A DNA stretch of 64,000 nt from DATBLQ01 sp036555325 (GCA_036555325.1 DATBLQ010000037.1:1-64000), one strand, 5' to 3'; positions 1 to 8,871 are shown, counted from the stretch's first letter. The notes: generated from the letters alone by a model not told the origin. Program-made: numbers and translations.

Positions 1-1022
1 GTTGGATAAGGAGCGGCTGCGTAAGCTGCAAGGAAGGTGTCAATAGCCGCGTCGGTGAGTTCCCGCAAGAATTGCGCCTTCCAATAGTAGCGGCGACCGC
101 GAGGGAAAACGCTGTCTCCAGCGGACTGGATGCTGAGGTAGGGTACTGCAGCAAATCGATCCTCGATTGGCTTACCGTGGTTCCGTAGTGGCGCGAGTAC
201 GCGCTCGCCTTGCGCAAGCGAGCCGCAATAGCAGATCGAAATTCCCAGAAGACGTTCGCCAGACTCCGAAGTCATTAGAGCCGCATCAGCACTTATTTCG
301 TCCGGAGCGTTATGGGAGAATTCATAATACCGCCTGAGCGCGTCCCGCCTCTCAGCCCCTCCGTAGACCAGAGAACCTGCCAAAAGCTGCGGACCTACTG
401 GATGAAGACTGTACTCGAACGCCGTAACAATGCCGAAATTACCACCTCCGCCACGCAAGCCCCACAGGAGATCGGCATTTTCGGTCGCGCTTGCACGCAC
501 CAGTTGACCATCGGCAGTTACGACGTCCGCGGTAAGAAGGTTGTCGCAAGCCAATCCAAACTTGCGACCCAGTTTACCGAAACCGCCACCAAGCGTTAGC
601 CCTGCGATACCAGTGTCGCTGTTGACCCCCATAGTCGTGGCGAGACCAAATGCTTGCGTTGCTGCGTCGAACTCCCCGAGGGTCAAGCCGGCCTCAGCGC
701 GAACAAAACGGCGTTCGGAATCAACGGCAATTTTTTTCATCATCGAAAGGTCAACCACCAAACCCCCTTCACACAGGGAATTCCCGGCAACGTTGTGGCC
801 ACCGCTTCTGACTGAAAGCTCCAATCCCGTTGATCGGGCAAAAGTGATCGCCTCGATCACGTCGTCACGCCCGGCACAGTAGGCGATCATTGCGGGCCTC
901 TTGTCGACTGCGCCATTCCATACTCGGCGTGCCCGGTCATACTCGGCGTCATCTGGGAGCACGAGCTTGCCGCGCAGTTTCTTTTGGAAGTATGTCAACT
1001 TGCTCTTGGCTCCGATTGTCAT
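1..1022 (-). CDS. FAD-linked oxidase, BBE-type (3' end outside window)
   Basis: Translating the minus strand gives about 340 codons with no stop, continuing past base 1, so the C-terminus is missing. The start is the ATG at 1022; no ATG, GTG or TTG lies in frame between it and an upstream stop. An FAD-binding type 4 domain is clear: RSGGHNVAG carries the histidine that normally binds the flavin 8-alpha carbon, followed by LTLGGGFGKLGRKFGL and LLWGLRGGGGNFGIV. The cysteine that makes the second flavin bond in berberine-bridge enzymes is not present in TTMGVNSDTGIAG, so single covalent attachment is likely. The visible end (RRYYWKAQFLREL) resembles the approach to the BBE C-terminal segment. 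The substrate cannot be told from sequence; sugars and alcohols are typical for the family. Confidence 0.85.
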   Translation of the reverse strand, partial: MTIGAKSKLTYFQKKLRGKLVLPDDAEYDRARRVWNGAVDKRPAMIAYCAGRDDVIEAITFARSTGLELSVRSGGHNVAGNSLCEGGLVVDLSMMKKIAVDSERRFVRAEAGLTLGEFDAATQAFGLATTMGVNSDTGIAGLTLGGGFGKLGRKFGLACDNLLTADVVTADGQLVRASATENADLLWGLRGGGGNFGIVTAFEYSLHPVGPQLLAGSLVYGGAERRDALRRYYEFSHNAPDEISADAALMTSESGERLLGISICYCGSLAQGERVLAPLRNHGKPIEDRFAAVPYLSIQSAGDSVFPRGRRYYWKAQFLRELTDAAIDTFLAAYAAAPYP

Positions 1023-1208
1023 GCCTGCCCAATCAGAATTGCCGGACTGCCTGTCAGAACTTCCAATCTTATTTGAGATGAGCGTGAAGGTCCAACCCGA
1101 CTGACACCGCGAATGACCGCTTATGGCACTTCTGCGACATCATTCGATGTCAGCGTTTTTGCCGCTAATGGGCGCAAAGCGGACATGGCGGATTTATGAG
1201 TACACGCC

Positions 1209-3218
1209 CTAGTTCGCAGCCACGGCTATCGTATTGAGAGCTTTGTCCAGGCGCGCGTCCCGCTGGTAGATATCCGCATAGAATGTGATCTTGCCCGACT
1301 CATCAGGCCACGCCGTGAAGTAATTGAGATACACGGGGATATGCTTATCGAGCCTGATGTTCTTGTTCTCACCGGTCTCGATCATGCCGTCTATCCGCTC
1401 TCGGTCCCAGCCCAGGACATACTCGGCGAATTTCCGCGGGTCCTCCACCCGAATGCAGCCGTGACTGAAGGCGCGCACCGATTCGGCAAACAGCTTCTTC
1501 GTTGGCGTATCGTGCATGTAGATGTCATGCGAGTTGGGGAATAGGAACTTGATTCTTCCCAAGGCATTGTCATCGCCTGGTGGTTGACGGACGCCGTAGG
1601 GAATTTTGCTGCCATATGCCCACCAGTTGACCGATCTGGAACTCACGACCTTTCCACTGGGGCTCACGACTTCGTATCCCTGCCGATCGAGGTAACCTCG
1701 GTCTCGCGCAAGGTAGGGCATCATTTCGTATCGAATGATCGATTGTGGAACTCCCCAGTAGGGATTGATGACGACAATCTCCATCTCGTCGCTGAACACG
1801 AAAGTCTGAGTCTCGGGTTTTCCGACGATGACCTTTGTGCTCCACGTGATGTCTTTGCCGTCCACCAGCCGCAGCTCGAATGCCGCCTGGTTCACCATGA
1901 TGTGGCGGGCTCCAAGATCGCGCGGAAGCCAACGTACGCGCTCCATGTTCATGATGAGTTTCTGTTCATGGTTCTGGTCTGCGGCGCGGGCATTGAGCGC
2001 GGCGACCGAGGCCTTGTCGATTCGGCCCGTGGCCTTGATCTTGTGATCCGCTTGAAACGCCTTGAGCGCCGCCGACAGTGTCTTGTCCAGCGTAATCTCG
2101 AAGGCCTCGAGGTTAACTGCGTTCGCCTCATCCGCCGGATGGCCAAGCATCCATGCCATCGCGTCTTCCTCGCTCAAGAAACCCAGCTTGAGCAGACGCT
2201 CTCTTACTAAGGGAACGCGTGCGTCCTGCTCGCCGCGTTTCACGACATCACCTTGAGGGATCGGTCGCAGAACGTCCTTTCCTTCTTTTGCCCGCATTTC
2301 CGCAAGAGAAGCCTTCATCGCTGCATAGGCGGGATGCGAAGGAGCGAGCGAGGACAAGTACAAATCAGGAAGCGAGCGATACGACAACTCGTACAGAACC
2401 AGCCCGAGATCCAAAGATGGTGGCTCGATATCGTAATAGCCGGACAGTTTCTTGGGAATTATACGGCCGCTATGCAGATGTTCGGCATACCGCACAGCCA
2501 TCGCGGTGAAGCCGATGTCGAGTTGGGCAAGGGCTGTCACATTTCCCCGGAGGTTCGAACCGTCGTCGCTGAATGAGCCCAGCGATGGCGGAAGATACTC
2601 CACGGGGTTCAATCCCTCCTCATCTGCCCTGGCGAGCAGCGCCAGAGCGCGCTTGGCTCTCTCCGTCAATCCTTCCGAGGTAACCCAAAGCGGTTGGAAA
2701 GTGTTCAGCCGATAAAAATTGATGATGGCGTCGCGCTGCTTGGCGGTTACCCGCACTGAACTGTCACGATCCCGCAGTTCTCCCCAAATTGTCGACGCCA
2801 GTACCTTGTCGGGCTTCGGGGCAACGAGGTCCGGGTTGCTCAACGCCACAAGCTTGACTGGTTGATAGTTTTCAAAGCCGCTGTCGGGCGATTTGGGCTT
2901 CCCCGGCAGGCGGCTAAGGTCGGGCTCCGGGTCGATTCCTTCGAAAAGCAGCCGCTTCTTGCGCCTCTTGTCGAAGAATGATCGCCGGTACTGAAAAAAT
3001 TCCGGATCCCCGTAAAAGAATCGGAATTCATCGTCGTCCTGCCGGCGCAGCTTCTTCCGGCGATTGTTGAAATTTTGATAGTAGACGCCGCCTTGAGCCC
3101 GTTCGAACGCCCGTTCACTAGGCAGATTGTCATTGCCGCGGGTTAAACCCGGGACTGCGAGCGCTCCGCACATAACCGCACCTGCAACTCCTACTACGCA
3201 AACACGCAGCATTTTCAT
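1209..3218 (-). CDS. L,D-transpeptidase, YcbB/LdtD-like
   Basis: A 669-residue exported protein predicted to make 3-3 (meso-DAP to meso-DAP) crosslinks in peptidoglycan. It starts with a signal sequence (hydrophobic residues about 6-25) and a charged Arg/Lys-rich linker. A scaffold domain follows, with HSGRIIPKKL and a peptidoglycan-binding motif (LSAALKAFQADHKIKATG). The YkuD catalytic domain contains SHGCIRVEDP, whose cysteine near residue 588 is the acyl-enzyme nucleophile. The GTG one codon upstream (3221) is possible, but the ATG at 3218 is preferred. It diverges from the PBP1A gene at 3384 across about 165 bp, so 3-3 and 4-3 crosslinking enzymes may share a control region. Confidence 0.9.
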   Translation of the reverse strand: MKMLRVCVVGVAGAVMCGALAVPGLTRGNDNLPSERAFERAQGGVYYQNFNNRRKKLRRQDDDEFRFFYGDPEFFQYRRSFFDKRRKKRLLFEGIDPEPDLSRLPGKPKSPDSGFENYQPVKLVALSNPDLVAPKPDKVLASTIWGELRDRDSSVRVTAKQRDAIINFYRLNTFQPLWVTSEGLTERAKRALALLARADEEGLNPVEYLPPSLGSFSDDGSNLRGNVTALAQLDIGFTAMAVRYAEHLHSGRIIPKKLSGYYDIEPPSLDLGLVLYELSYRSLPDLYLSSLAPSHPAYAAMKASLAEMRAKEGKDVLRPIPQGDVVKRGEQDARVPLVRERLLKLGFLSEEDAMAWMLGHPADEANAVNLEAFEITLDKTLSAALKAFQADHKIKATGRIDKASVAALNARAADQNHEQKLIMNMERVRWLPRDLGARHIMVNQAAFELRLVDGKDITWSTKVIVGKPETQTFVFSDEMEIVVINPYWGVPQSIIRYEMMPYLARDRGYLDRQGYEVVSPSGKVVSSRSVNWWAYGSKIPYGVRQPPGDDNALGRIKFLFPNSHDIYMHDTPTKKLFAESVRAFSHGCIRVEDPRKFAEYVLGWDRERIDGMIETGENKNIRLDKHIPVYLNYFTAWPDESGKITFYADIYQRDARLDKALNTIAVAAN

Positions 3219-3383
3219 CACAGCACTCGCCTATCTCCGGTAACTATATCGGGGACACCTAACCCTTGCAACGGAGGGCGGAGCCTGTGGGTTCCCGATG
3301 AGGAGCTCAATTGCTCAAATTCACACCTTCGCCTGCTCAATTGGCCCTGGAACCCACACTATTCAACTGGCGTTGAATGCTTG

Positions 3384-5807
3384 ATGAACGAGTCCCAGCC
3401 TTTTTTTTCAGCTGCGCCTGGGTCTGGGCCTCGCACAACCATGGCGGGGCTGCCCCCGGCCCCTCGCCGTGGGTCCGCACGGCGGTTCAAGGGCATCCAC
3501 GTAGGTTTGCCGATCGCCATTGTTTTCTTCGCTGCAATCACAGTCTGGACCTTGCATGATATTTCAACCGCAAGAGTGTTGCTTGCGGTACCGGAACCCA
3601 TACTTCTTCTCGAGGACGGCGAAGGTCATCGGCTGACCCGGAAGGGGCCGCTGCGGGGAGTGCCCGTCGGTCGCAAAGAGCTTCCGCAGCATCTCGTCGA
3701 TGCGGTGCTGGCGATTGAAGATCAGCGGTTCTACGAACATCACGGATTGGACCACCGGGGAATCCTCAGGGCCCTCCTTCGTAATCTGCGCGCCGGAGAG
3801 ATAGTGGAAGGCGGCAGCACCATCACCCAGCAGCTCGTCAAGACTCTCAATCTTGAAAATCAGCGCAGTATCAAGCGCAAGCTACGCGAGGCGGTCCTGG
3901 CGGTAGTCCTGGAAAACAGTTTGAGTAAAGACGAAATTTTGGTCCGTTATCTGAATAATGTCTATTTCGGTTCGGGCGTCACGGGAATATCGGCAGCCGC
4001 ACGGCTCTATTTTAGCAAGCCCGTAAGTGAGCTTTCGCTTAAAGAATCGGTCCTGCTGGCTGGCCTGGTTCGTGCCCCTTCGCAGCTAAATCCCATTCGA
4101 AATATTGAGTTGGCGCGCAAGAGAGCGGCCCTCGTGTTGGACAAGATGGTCGAGAGCGGCAAGGTCGACCGCAAGACCGCGGAAGCGGCAAAATCGAACC
4201 CCGCGGTGCTGAAGCCATCCCAACTGCCGTCGGCGGGCGGCTCATGGTTTGGCGACTGGGCCTACGAGGAGGCACTGAAAAAGGCCCGTGCGGCTGGCAA
4301 TGACAATCTCGGGACCATTCAGGTGCGCACCACACTTTCACCCAAGCTCCAGGCACTTGCTGAAGAAATCGTCTCTAATGTTTTAAAGAGCCATGGAAAG
4401 GCCAGTGGTGCATCTCAGGCCGCACTCGTCGCACTGCGTCCCGATGGGGCTGTCCTCGCGATGGTGGGCGGACGTAGTTATGAGGAAAGCCAGTTCAACC
4501 GCACCGTCCAAGCCAGACGCCAGCCCGGATCGACGTTCAAGTTGTTTGTCTACTACGCGGCGCTGCTCAATGGATGGTTGATAAATGACAATATCGAGGA
4601 TGCGCCGATACGCATTGGCCGCTGGCAGCCCGAAAACAGCAATGGGCGATACCACGGCACCGTCACCTTGGCTGAAGCTTTTGCACACTCCTACAATGCC
4701 GCCTCAGTGCGACTTGCTCAAGAAGTCGGCATCGATCAGGTCGTTGCAGCAGCGCGATCATTGGGTATCGATAGCCCGCTTTCACCAACTCCAAGCCTCG
4801 CGCTTGGCGCCTCCGAAGTAAGCCTTGTCGACCTCGCTGGTGCTTATGCGTCGGTTCTTGCCGGCGTCGCCCCGGTGGAGCCATGGGGCATTGCGGAAAT
4901 GCGAAAGCTTCCGCAATTGCAACCCGTCGCAGCTACCGGGCCAGCACGAGCGAGCACGAACCTTCGACCCTACCAACAGTCTCTGATCGAACTCCTCAGA
5001 GGTACGGTCGAATATGGGACCGGTCGCGCCGCCGCTTTGGACGGCTTCTCAGCGGGAAAAACAGGAACATCTGAAAACTATCGCGACGCCTGGTTTGTCG
5101 GTTTCACCGATAACTTGGTGGCTGGTGTCTGGGTCGGTAACGACGACAACAAGCCCATGAAAAAGGTGACCGGGGGAAAACTTCCAGCCCTCATTTGGCG
5201 CGAATTCATGTCCGAAGCCTCTAAAATACTCGAACCTGAGGAACCCGCCGACACGGTTACTGTCCTTTCGGCGTACGGAGTCCGCCACGAAACACCACAA
5301 GCAGCAAGCTGGGACCAAATCCTAAGCTCCGGTCGCGACCTTGCCGAGAACAACGACGACTACGACAGTTTCGACGACGAAGAGGCGACCGCAGGGTCTA
5401 TCAGCGGTTCCTTCGCCGGAGAGCGATATGAGTACGGACTCTCTGTGCCCAACAAATGCGATTACAACGCCTGCAGCAGGGCGTACCGATCCTTCCGCCC
5501 GGAAGATTGCTCATATCAGCCCTACATTGGACCCCGTCGGATCTGCGAGCGGCGAGCATCCGCTGAAATAACGCAGCGACCAGGGTTCGATGAAGAACCC
5601 TATGACGAAGGCGTGGATCGAGGGGCCTATGACGACGAAGAGGAGTATGTCGACGAAGACGAATACGTCGATGAAGAGGAGTATGCCGGTCACATAGGAG
5701 ACTTGGCTTGCAACTACGATGCCTGCGCTGCCACCTATAGCTCGTTTCGCGCCCTTGATTGCACCTATCAGCCCTATCAAGGACGCCGCAGGTTGTGCCG
5801 AAAATAG
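3384..5807 (+). CDS. Penicillin-binding protein 1A-type, with BA14K-like tail
   Basis: A bifunctional class A PBP of 807 residues: glycosyltransferase plus D,D-transpeptidase, anchored by one N-terminal membrane segment (about 41-60). The glycosyltransferase motifs EDQRFYEHHGLD (catalytic Glu about 112) and GGSTITQQLVK are intact. Transpeptidase motifs are PGSTFK (Ser about 383), SYN and KTGTSE (Lys about 559). After the catalytic domain comes an acidic Asp/Glu/Tyr-rich linker. Flanking it are two cysteine modules, CDYNACSRAYRSFRPEDC and CNYDACAATYSSFRALDC, each ending in a YQPY..RR.C pattern. These resemble the BA14K motif of rhizobial surface proteins and are not part of ordinary PBP1A. A TTG lies one codon upstream; the ATG is preferred. 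The stop is 4 bp from the convergent gene. Confidence 0.92.
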   Translation: MNESQPFFSAAPGSGPRTTMAGLPPAPRRGSARRFKGIHVGLPIAIVFFAAITVWTLHDISTARVLLAVPEPILLLEDGEGHRLTRKGPLRGVPVGRKELPQHLVDAVLAIEDQRFYEHHGLDHRGILRALLRNLRAGEIVEGGSTITQQLVKTLNLENQRSIKRKLREAVLAVVLENSLSKDEILVRYLNNVYFGSGVTGISAAARLYFSKPVSELSLKESVLLAGLVRAPSQLNPIRNIELARKRAALVLDKMVESGKVDRKTAEAAKSNPAVLKPSQLPSAGGSWFGDWAYEEALKKARAAGNDNLGTIQVRTTLSPKLQALAEEIVSNVLKSHGKASGASQAALVALRPDGAVLAMVGGRSYEESQFNRTVQARRQPGSTFKLFVYYAALLNGWLINDNIEDAPIRIGRWQPENSNGRYHGTVTLAEAFAHSYNAASVRLAQEVGIDQVVAAARSLGIDSPLSPTPSLALGASEVSLVDLAGAYASVLAGVAPVEPWGIAEMRKLPQLQPVAATGPARASTNLRPYQQSLIELLRGTVEYGTGRAAALDGFSAGKTGTSENYRDAWFVGFTDNLVAGVWVGNDDNKPMKKVTGGKLPALIWREFMSEASKILEPEEPADTVTVLSAYGVRHETPQAASWDQILSSGRDLAENNDDYDSFDDEEATAGSISGSFAGERYEYGLSVPNKCDYNACSRAYRSFRPEDCSYQPYIGPRRICERRASAEITQRPGFDEEPYDEGVDRGAYDDEEEYVDEDEYVDEEEYAGHIGDLACNYDACAATYSSFRALDCTYQPYQGRRRLCRK

Positions 5808-5811
5808 GTCT

Positions 5812-6360
5812 CTATCTCAACAGGCTTCCGGCAGTGCTTCCGACATTGGAAACAGTCCCACCAACTGTATTTCCGACATTCGAAACAGTCCCACCGGCAG
5901 CACTTCCGACATTCGAAGCACCAAGGCTATCGCCGGCGCCTGAAACGGTGCCACCGACACTATTTCCGGTATCTGAAACGGCTCCCCCGGCCCCGTCGGA
6001 GGTCGTTGAGACAGCTCCGCCCACCCCGCTTGTAGTATTGGAACCTCCTGTGCTGGCGGTGACCGAGGAAGAGTCACTACTTGCAGAGCCATCGCGGCTA
6101 GGCGCTGTAGAAACCGTTGGAACGGCGACGTATTTGTACTTGCTGAAATTCTTCTTCTTCACTTTCATGCATTGCTGCTTGGTGAAACAGAAATAGCGGG
6201 TGATTTCAGTGGTGATGAGTGGCACTTCGGCTTTGCAATGCTGGCGAAACAGAGGATGACCCGGGTTCATCAACCGGCAATTCAATAAATATTCAGCTTT
6301 TGCTTCAGGACAGGCTATACCGATTGCGGCGGCGCAACTCATCCAAATCAACATACGCAT
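5812..6360 (-). CDS. Secreted protein with Gly/Ser/Val repeat tail, unknown function
   Basis: I do not recognise this family. The 182-residue product has a signal peptide ending near AKAEY. A conserved-looking region with four cysteines (NCRLM, QHCKAEV, YFCF, QQCMKV) and a Lys/Tyr-rich stretch follows. The C-terminal half is built from an 11-residue repeat of the form GGTVSNVGNTV. The start at 6360 is chosen because AAGGAG lies 8 bases upstream; an ATG nine codons earlier has no such site. The low-complexity tail suggests a surface or periplasmic filamentous role, but that is inference. It is convergent with the PBP1A gene. Confidence 0.7.
   Translation of the reverse strand: MRMLIWMSCAAAIGIACPEAKAEYLLNCRLMNPGHPLFRQHCKAEVPLITTEITRYFCFTKQQCMKVKKKNFSKYKYVAVPTVSTAPSRDGSASSDSSSVTASTGGSNTTSGVGGAVSTTSDGAGGAVSDTGNSVGGTVSGAGDSLGASNVGSAAGGTVSNVGNTVGGTVSNVGSTAGSLLR
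5830..6021 (-). repeat. 33-bp coding tandem repeat
   Basis: Five 33-base units and one shortened unit of about 27 bases encode GGTVSNVGSTA, GGTVSNVGNTV, a 9-residue variant, GGTVSGAGDSL, GGAVSDTGNSV and GGAVSTTSDGA. The units nearest the 3' end of the gene are the most alike, as expected for recent slippage or unequal exchange. All units keep the reading frame. Confidence 0.75.
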
Positions 6361-6476
6361 GCCGAGACTCCTTCCCCCGGATCTCACAATACGTTCTTGA
6401 AGCCATCAAGGCTCCAGCACTACCGTCGAACGCGGAATCATCTGTAAAGTTCCGGAAAAGCAAAACACTTTTCATG

Positions 6477-6902
6477 CTAGACGCTTTTGGCAGATCGACC
6501 CTCAGCCAAGAGATCGCGAATTTGTTCAAGCAGGACTTCAATCTTGGGTGGCGTCGAAACAGGAACCGGCTCCTTTCGTTTGAATCTGTTGAGAGCCTTG
6601 ACCACCAAAAATAGGATGAACGCAACAATCAGAAAATTCACAACTACGGTGAGGAAATTACCGTACGCCAGCACGGCCCCCTGCTCCCTTGCGGCAGCGA
6701 GATTCTCTGCATTAACGGACGACGACAGCGGCGCAAAATAGTTGGAGAAATCCAGTCCGCCGGTGATGGCGCCAATGATGGGCATGAAAATATCGTTGAC
6801 GAGCGAATCCACGATCTTGCTGAACGCCAAACCAATGATCACTGCGATGGCAAGATCGAAGACGTTTCCTTTCAACGCGAATTCCTTGAACTCCTTCCAC
6901 AT
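6477..6902 (-). CDS. mscL: Large-conductance mechanosensitive channel MscL
   Basis: A 141-residue inner-membrane protein of the length and layout typical of MscL, which forms the homopentameric safety valve opened by hypo-osmotic membrane tension. The N-terminus MWKEFKEFALKGNVFDLAIAV is the amphipathic helix leading into TM1, with the conserved GNVFDLA. The periplasmic loop is residues about 45-75. TM2 is FLTVVVNFLIVAFILFLVV, and the cytoplasmic helix ends in LLEQIRDLLAEGR. It appears monocistronic, with about 146 bp to the next upstream gene. Confidence 0.97.
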   Translation of the reverse strand: MWKEFKEFALKGNVFDLAIAVIIGLAFSKIVDSLVNDIFMPIIGAITGGLDFSNYFAPLSSSVNAENLAAAREQGAVLAYGNFLTVVVNFLIVAFILFLVVKALNRFKRKEPVPVSTPPKIEVLLEQIRDLLAEGRSAKSV

Positions 6903-7048
6903 GTCAGCTCTCCATAGGCGAAATGGGCGCGACGATTACACCCGGCGTGCTGGGAACCACGAGTGTAAACATAGTTCGGGCAGTTGGGAAACGAAACCAG
7001 TGGAAATTGATTGGGCTGAGTTTATCAACGACCGTTTGGCCATTGGCG

Positions 7049-7684
7049 CTACTTCGTTGCAAACCGGTTCACTGCATCGGTCCCCTGCCGGGCACTTGGG
7101 GTGAGTCTGTCGGTCTTGCCCTTTTCCTGGTCTGGCTCCTGTTCGCCATTTTCTTCTGAGTCCTGTTTCAAAACCTCAACAATAATCAGCGCCACGTCTC
7201 TTATCACTTTCTGTTTGCGCTCACGCGCGCTCACCAGGTCGGGCAAAGGTTCAAATGCCTTTCCGGCAATCTTCAATTCCTCAATGGCCAACTGCAGCTC
7301 TCGTTCGACAGAAGCTGTCTTTTCGCCGAGCCAATGTTCGACTGCGGTGTCAAGCTGCTCCAGTTCCGCCTCCGGCTCCACGACAATTCCCCTGGCGCCC
7401 GTGGCCAGAGCATCGTTTCTCATGTGCACCACGATCTCGGGAAAGCGCTCGTAAAGCTGCGCTGCCTCTCTCAGGACGGCGGGGTTTTCAATTGATAGTC
7501 TCTCGATTGCCACTTCCTGCAGCCGTAGGTATTCGTCCCAGACCTTTTGCGACTGCTTATTTGCGTCACGCAAAGCTTGTATCTGCTCCACCGATATGGC
7601 GATGGCAGGCTTGGCATGCGCGGTCCAGCTGCTAATGAAGACAAACAGTAAGAGAAGCGTTACGCGTGACATGACGTGCATCAT
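7049..7684 (-). CDS. Exported coiled-coil protein, unknown function
   Basis: A 211-residue hypothetical protein with a clear signal peptide (LLLLFVFISSWTAHA, cleavage after AHA). It is followed almost entirely by predicted helix rich in Glu, Leu, Arg and Lys, and a charged, disordered Glu/Gln/Lys tail. No catalytic motif is visible. Its ATG overlaps the stop of the upstream lipoprotein gene by ATGA, so the two are translationally coupled. Both being periplasmic coiled-coil proteins, they may work as a pair at the envelope (inference). Confidence 0.7.
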   Translation of the reverse strand: MMHVMSRVTLLLLFVFISSWTAHAKPAIAISVEQIQALRDANKQSQKVWDEYLRLQEVAIERLSIENPAVLREAAQLYERFPEIVVHMRNDALATGARGIVVEPEAELEQLDTAVEHWLGEKTASVERELQLAIEELKIAGKAFEPLPDLVSARERKQKVIRDVALIIVEVLKQDSEENGEQEPDQEKGKTDRLTPSARQGTDAVNRFATK

Positions 7685-8145
7685 TTGAGCTTTGTGGAAA
7701 GGTCCTTGAGCTGTAGCAAACCGGTCTCCAATTGCTTGTCGCTTTCAAGTATGCGCGCCTGCAGTGCATGAATGTCACCGGATAGCCGGTTAAGCTCGGT
7801 ACGAATGCCTGAGATGCCCTGCTCATTGCGGTCCGCATGAACGGTGCTGATCAATCCCATCTGCACGCCGAGCGCGCTGCTTTGTTCGATCTTCTTCAGC
7901 TCGGCTTCAATCGCCGCGATCCGCTCCACGAAGCCCTCATGTGTAGCGTTTCTAAAGTTGGATTTTTCGAATTTGCGAAGCCTGGCCTCTAGCTGGGCTA
8001 CGCGTTGTTGCAACTCCTCCTGCTCGGCGCGGCTATTCCGTCTATCGTCGGCAACGTTAGCCCGGAGCCCATTTAAATCATTACTCGTGGCGACACAGCC
8101 GACCACGAACTGCAACATAAGAAACGCAACAAACACCTGTTTCAC
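7681..8145 (-). CDS. Coiled-coil outer-envelope lipoprotein, unknown function
   Basis: A 154-residue product beginning MKQVFVAFLMLQFVVGC. The cysteine at 17 with V-V-G before it fits a lipobox, so processing by signal peptidase II is expected. The rest is a long amphipathic helix (EEQEELQQRVAQLEARL-type heptads, then a second helical block), with no enzyme motif. It is the first gene of a two-gene operon with the exported coiled-coil protein downstream (ATGA overlap). A dyad lies about 27 bp before its start. Confidence 0.75.
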   Translation of the reverse strand: MKQVFVAFLMLQFVVGCVATSNDLNGLRANVADDRRNSRAEQEELQQRVAQLEARLRKFEKSNFRNATHEGFVERIAAIEAELKKIEQSSALGVQMGLISTVHADRNEQGISGIRTELNRLSGDIHALQARILESDKQLETGLLQLKDLSTKLK

Positions 8146-8554
8146 TGGACCCGCCCGCCCACTGACTAAAAATGGCTGAAACTTTCAGCCATGCTTGAAT
8201 ACAGCTGGAACGGGCGAGCAACTACGGGTGACACGTCTCGCCGCCTAGACCTGTACTCACCATAGCTCGAAGCGAACTATACAGTATTTTTTTTGGGACA
8301 TGACTCCCTTCGAAAAATAATCATGCACTATTTTGAAACAGCTTCGTATCGCGCGCCTGTTCGGCCGCTGGAGACCCCTCCACTACTTCTCCTGCATAAT
8401 TCGCTCTCGATGCGCCCTCCCAAATTGGCGAGAAATCATAGGGCTTATGTGTGAGCTGTACTCACAAATCCACGGCCAATTACTCGTTTGTCGCAGGCGA
8501 TGTTCTTCTCCATATTCTGCCCATCAAGACACGTTTCCATGGATGGAGAGTAAG
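8146..8554. other. Divergent intergenic region with one strong dyad
   Basis: About 409 bp without a convincing gene, lying between the lipoprotein gene (minus) and the DUF1127 gene (plus). It contains a perfect 10+10 inverted repeat near 8172-8192 and an eight-base T tract near 8287. The reading frame open through 8333-8554 is only a read-through into the DUF1127 gene. I see no tRNA or recognisable RNA family here. Confidence 0.6.
8168..8192 (-). terminator. Leader hairpin followed by T run (terminator or attenuator)
   Basis: On the minus strand the sequence reads ATGGCTGAAAGTTTCAGCCAT followed by a run of T. The arms at 8183-8192 and 8172-8181 are perfect complements around one base, giving a workable 8-bp stem with a 5-base loop. 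It sits between any promoter in the intergenic region and the lipoprotein start at 8145. It could therefore end a short transcript or attenuate the operon. It could instead be a protein-binding dyad. Confidence 0.4.
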
Positions 8555-8746
8555 ATGACAAGCATGAACATAGCTCACACAGGATTGGCCACCATATCGG
8601 CGTTGCCTGCAAAATGGGCTCGCCGGCTTCGTGAAAGAAGCGAACTCATGGCCCTGCTCGATCAGCCAGACTACATTTTGAAGGACATCGGACTGCAAAG
8701 GCACGAAATTACCCGCGAAGGACTGAAGCGATTCTGGGACGAGTAA
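8555..8746 (+). CDS. DUF1127 small protein
   Basis: A 63-residue protein whose C-terminal half is the DUF1127 domain: RRLRERSELMALLDQPDYIL then KDIGLQRHEI and REGLKRFWDE. In alphaproteobacteria, small arginine-rich DUF1127 proteins have been linked to RNA turnover and to phosphate or carbon metabolism; the role here is not known. The start at 8555 is chosen because GGAG lies about 8-9 bases before it and because the domain needs no more. The frame stays open back to 8333, but that part is non-homologous read-through. A hairpin terminator follows. Confidence 0.85.
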   Translation: MTSMNIAHTGLATISALPAKWARRLRERSELMALLDQPDYILKDIGLQRHEITREGLKRFWDE

Positions 8747-8779
8747 ATACCTTTTGAACTCCCTTGCCATGAGAAAGCT

Positions 8780-8805
8780 GCCCTCGGCTCTCAACAGCCG
8801 AGGGC
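8780..8805 (+). terminator. Hairpin terminator after DUF1127 gene
   Basis: Perfect 10-bp GC-rich arms GCCCTCGGCT and AGCCGAGGGC enclose a six-base loop, 33 bp after the DUF1127 stop. The T run afterwards is weak (TTGCC), so it is a good hairpin but a less than ideal intrinsic terminator. Confidence 0.65.
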
Positions 8806-8871
8806 TTGCCTTGGCCGCCGCTCTGGCAAAGTTTATTTGTGGTGGCGAGCGAGCACCTTACAATAACGTCA

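Noticed and set aside
1584..2210. Long open frame (208 codons) opposite the L,D-transpeptidase gene
   Set aside because: It is an antisense shadow of a strongly conserved gene, with no motif or ribosome site of its own.
5830..6021. Tandem repeat as a possible CRISPR array
   Set aside because: Units are contiguous, in frame and without spacers; they encode a protein repeat.
8333..8554. N-terminal extension of the DUF1127 protein
   Set aside because: No homology to the domain family. A good ribosome site and ATG occur at 8555, and DUF1127 proteins are small.
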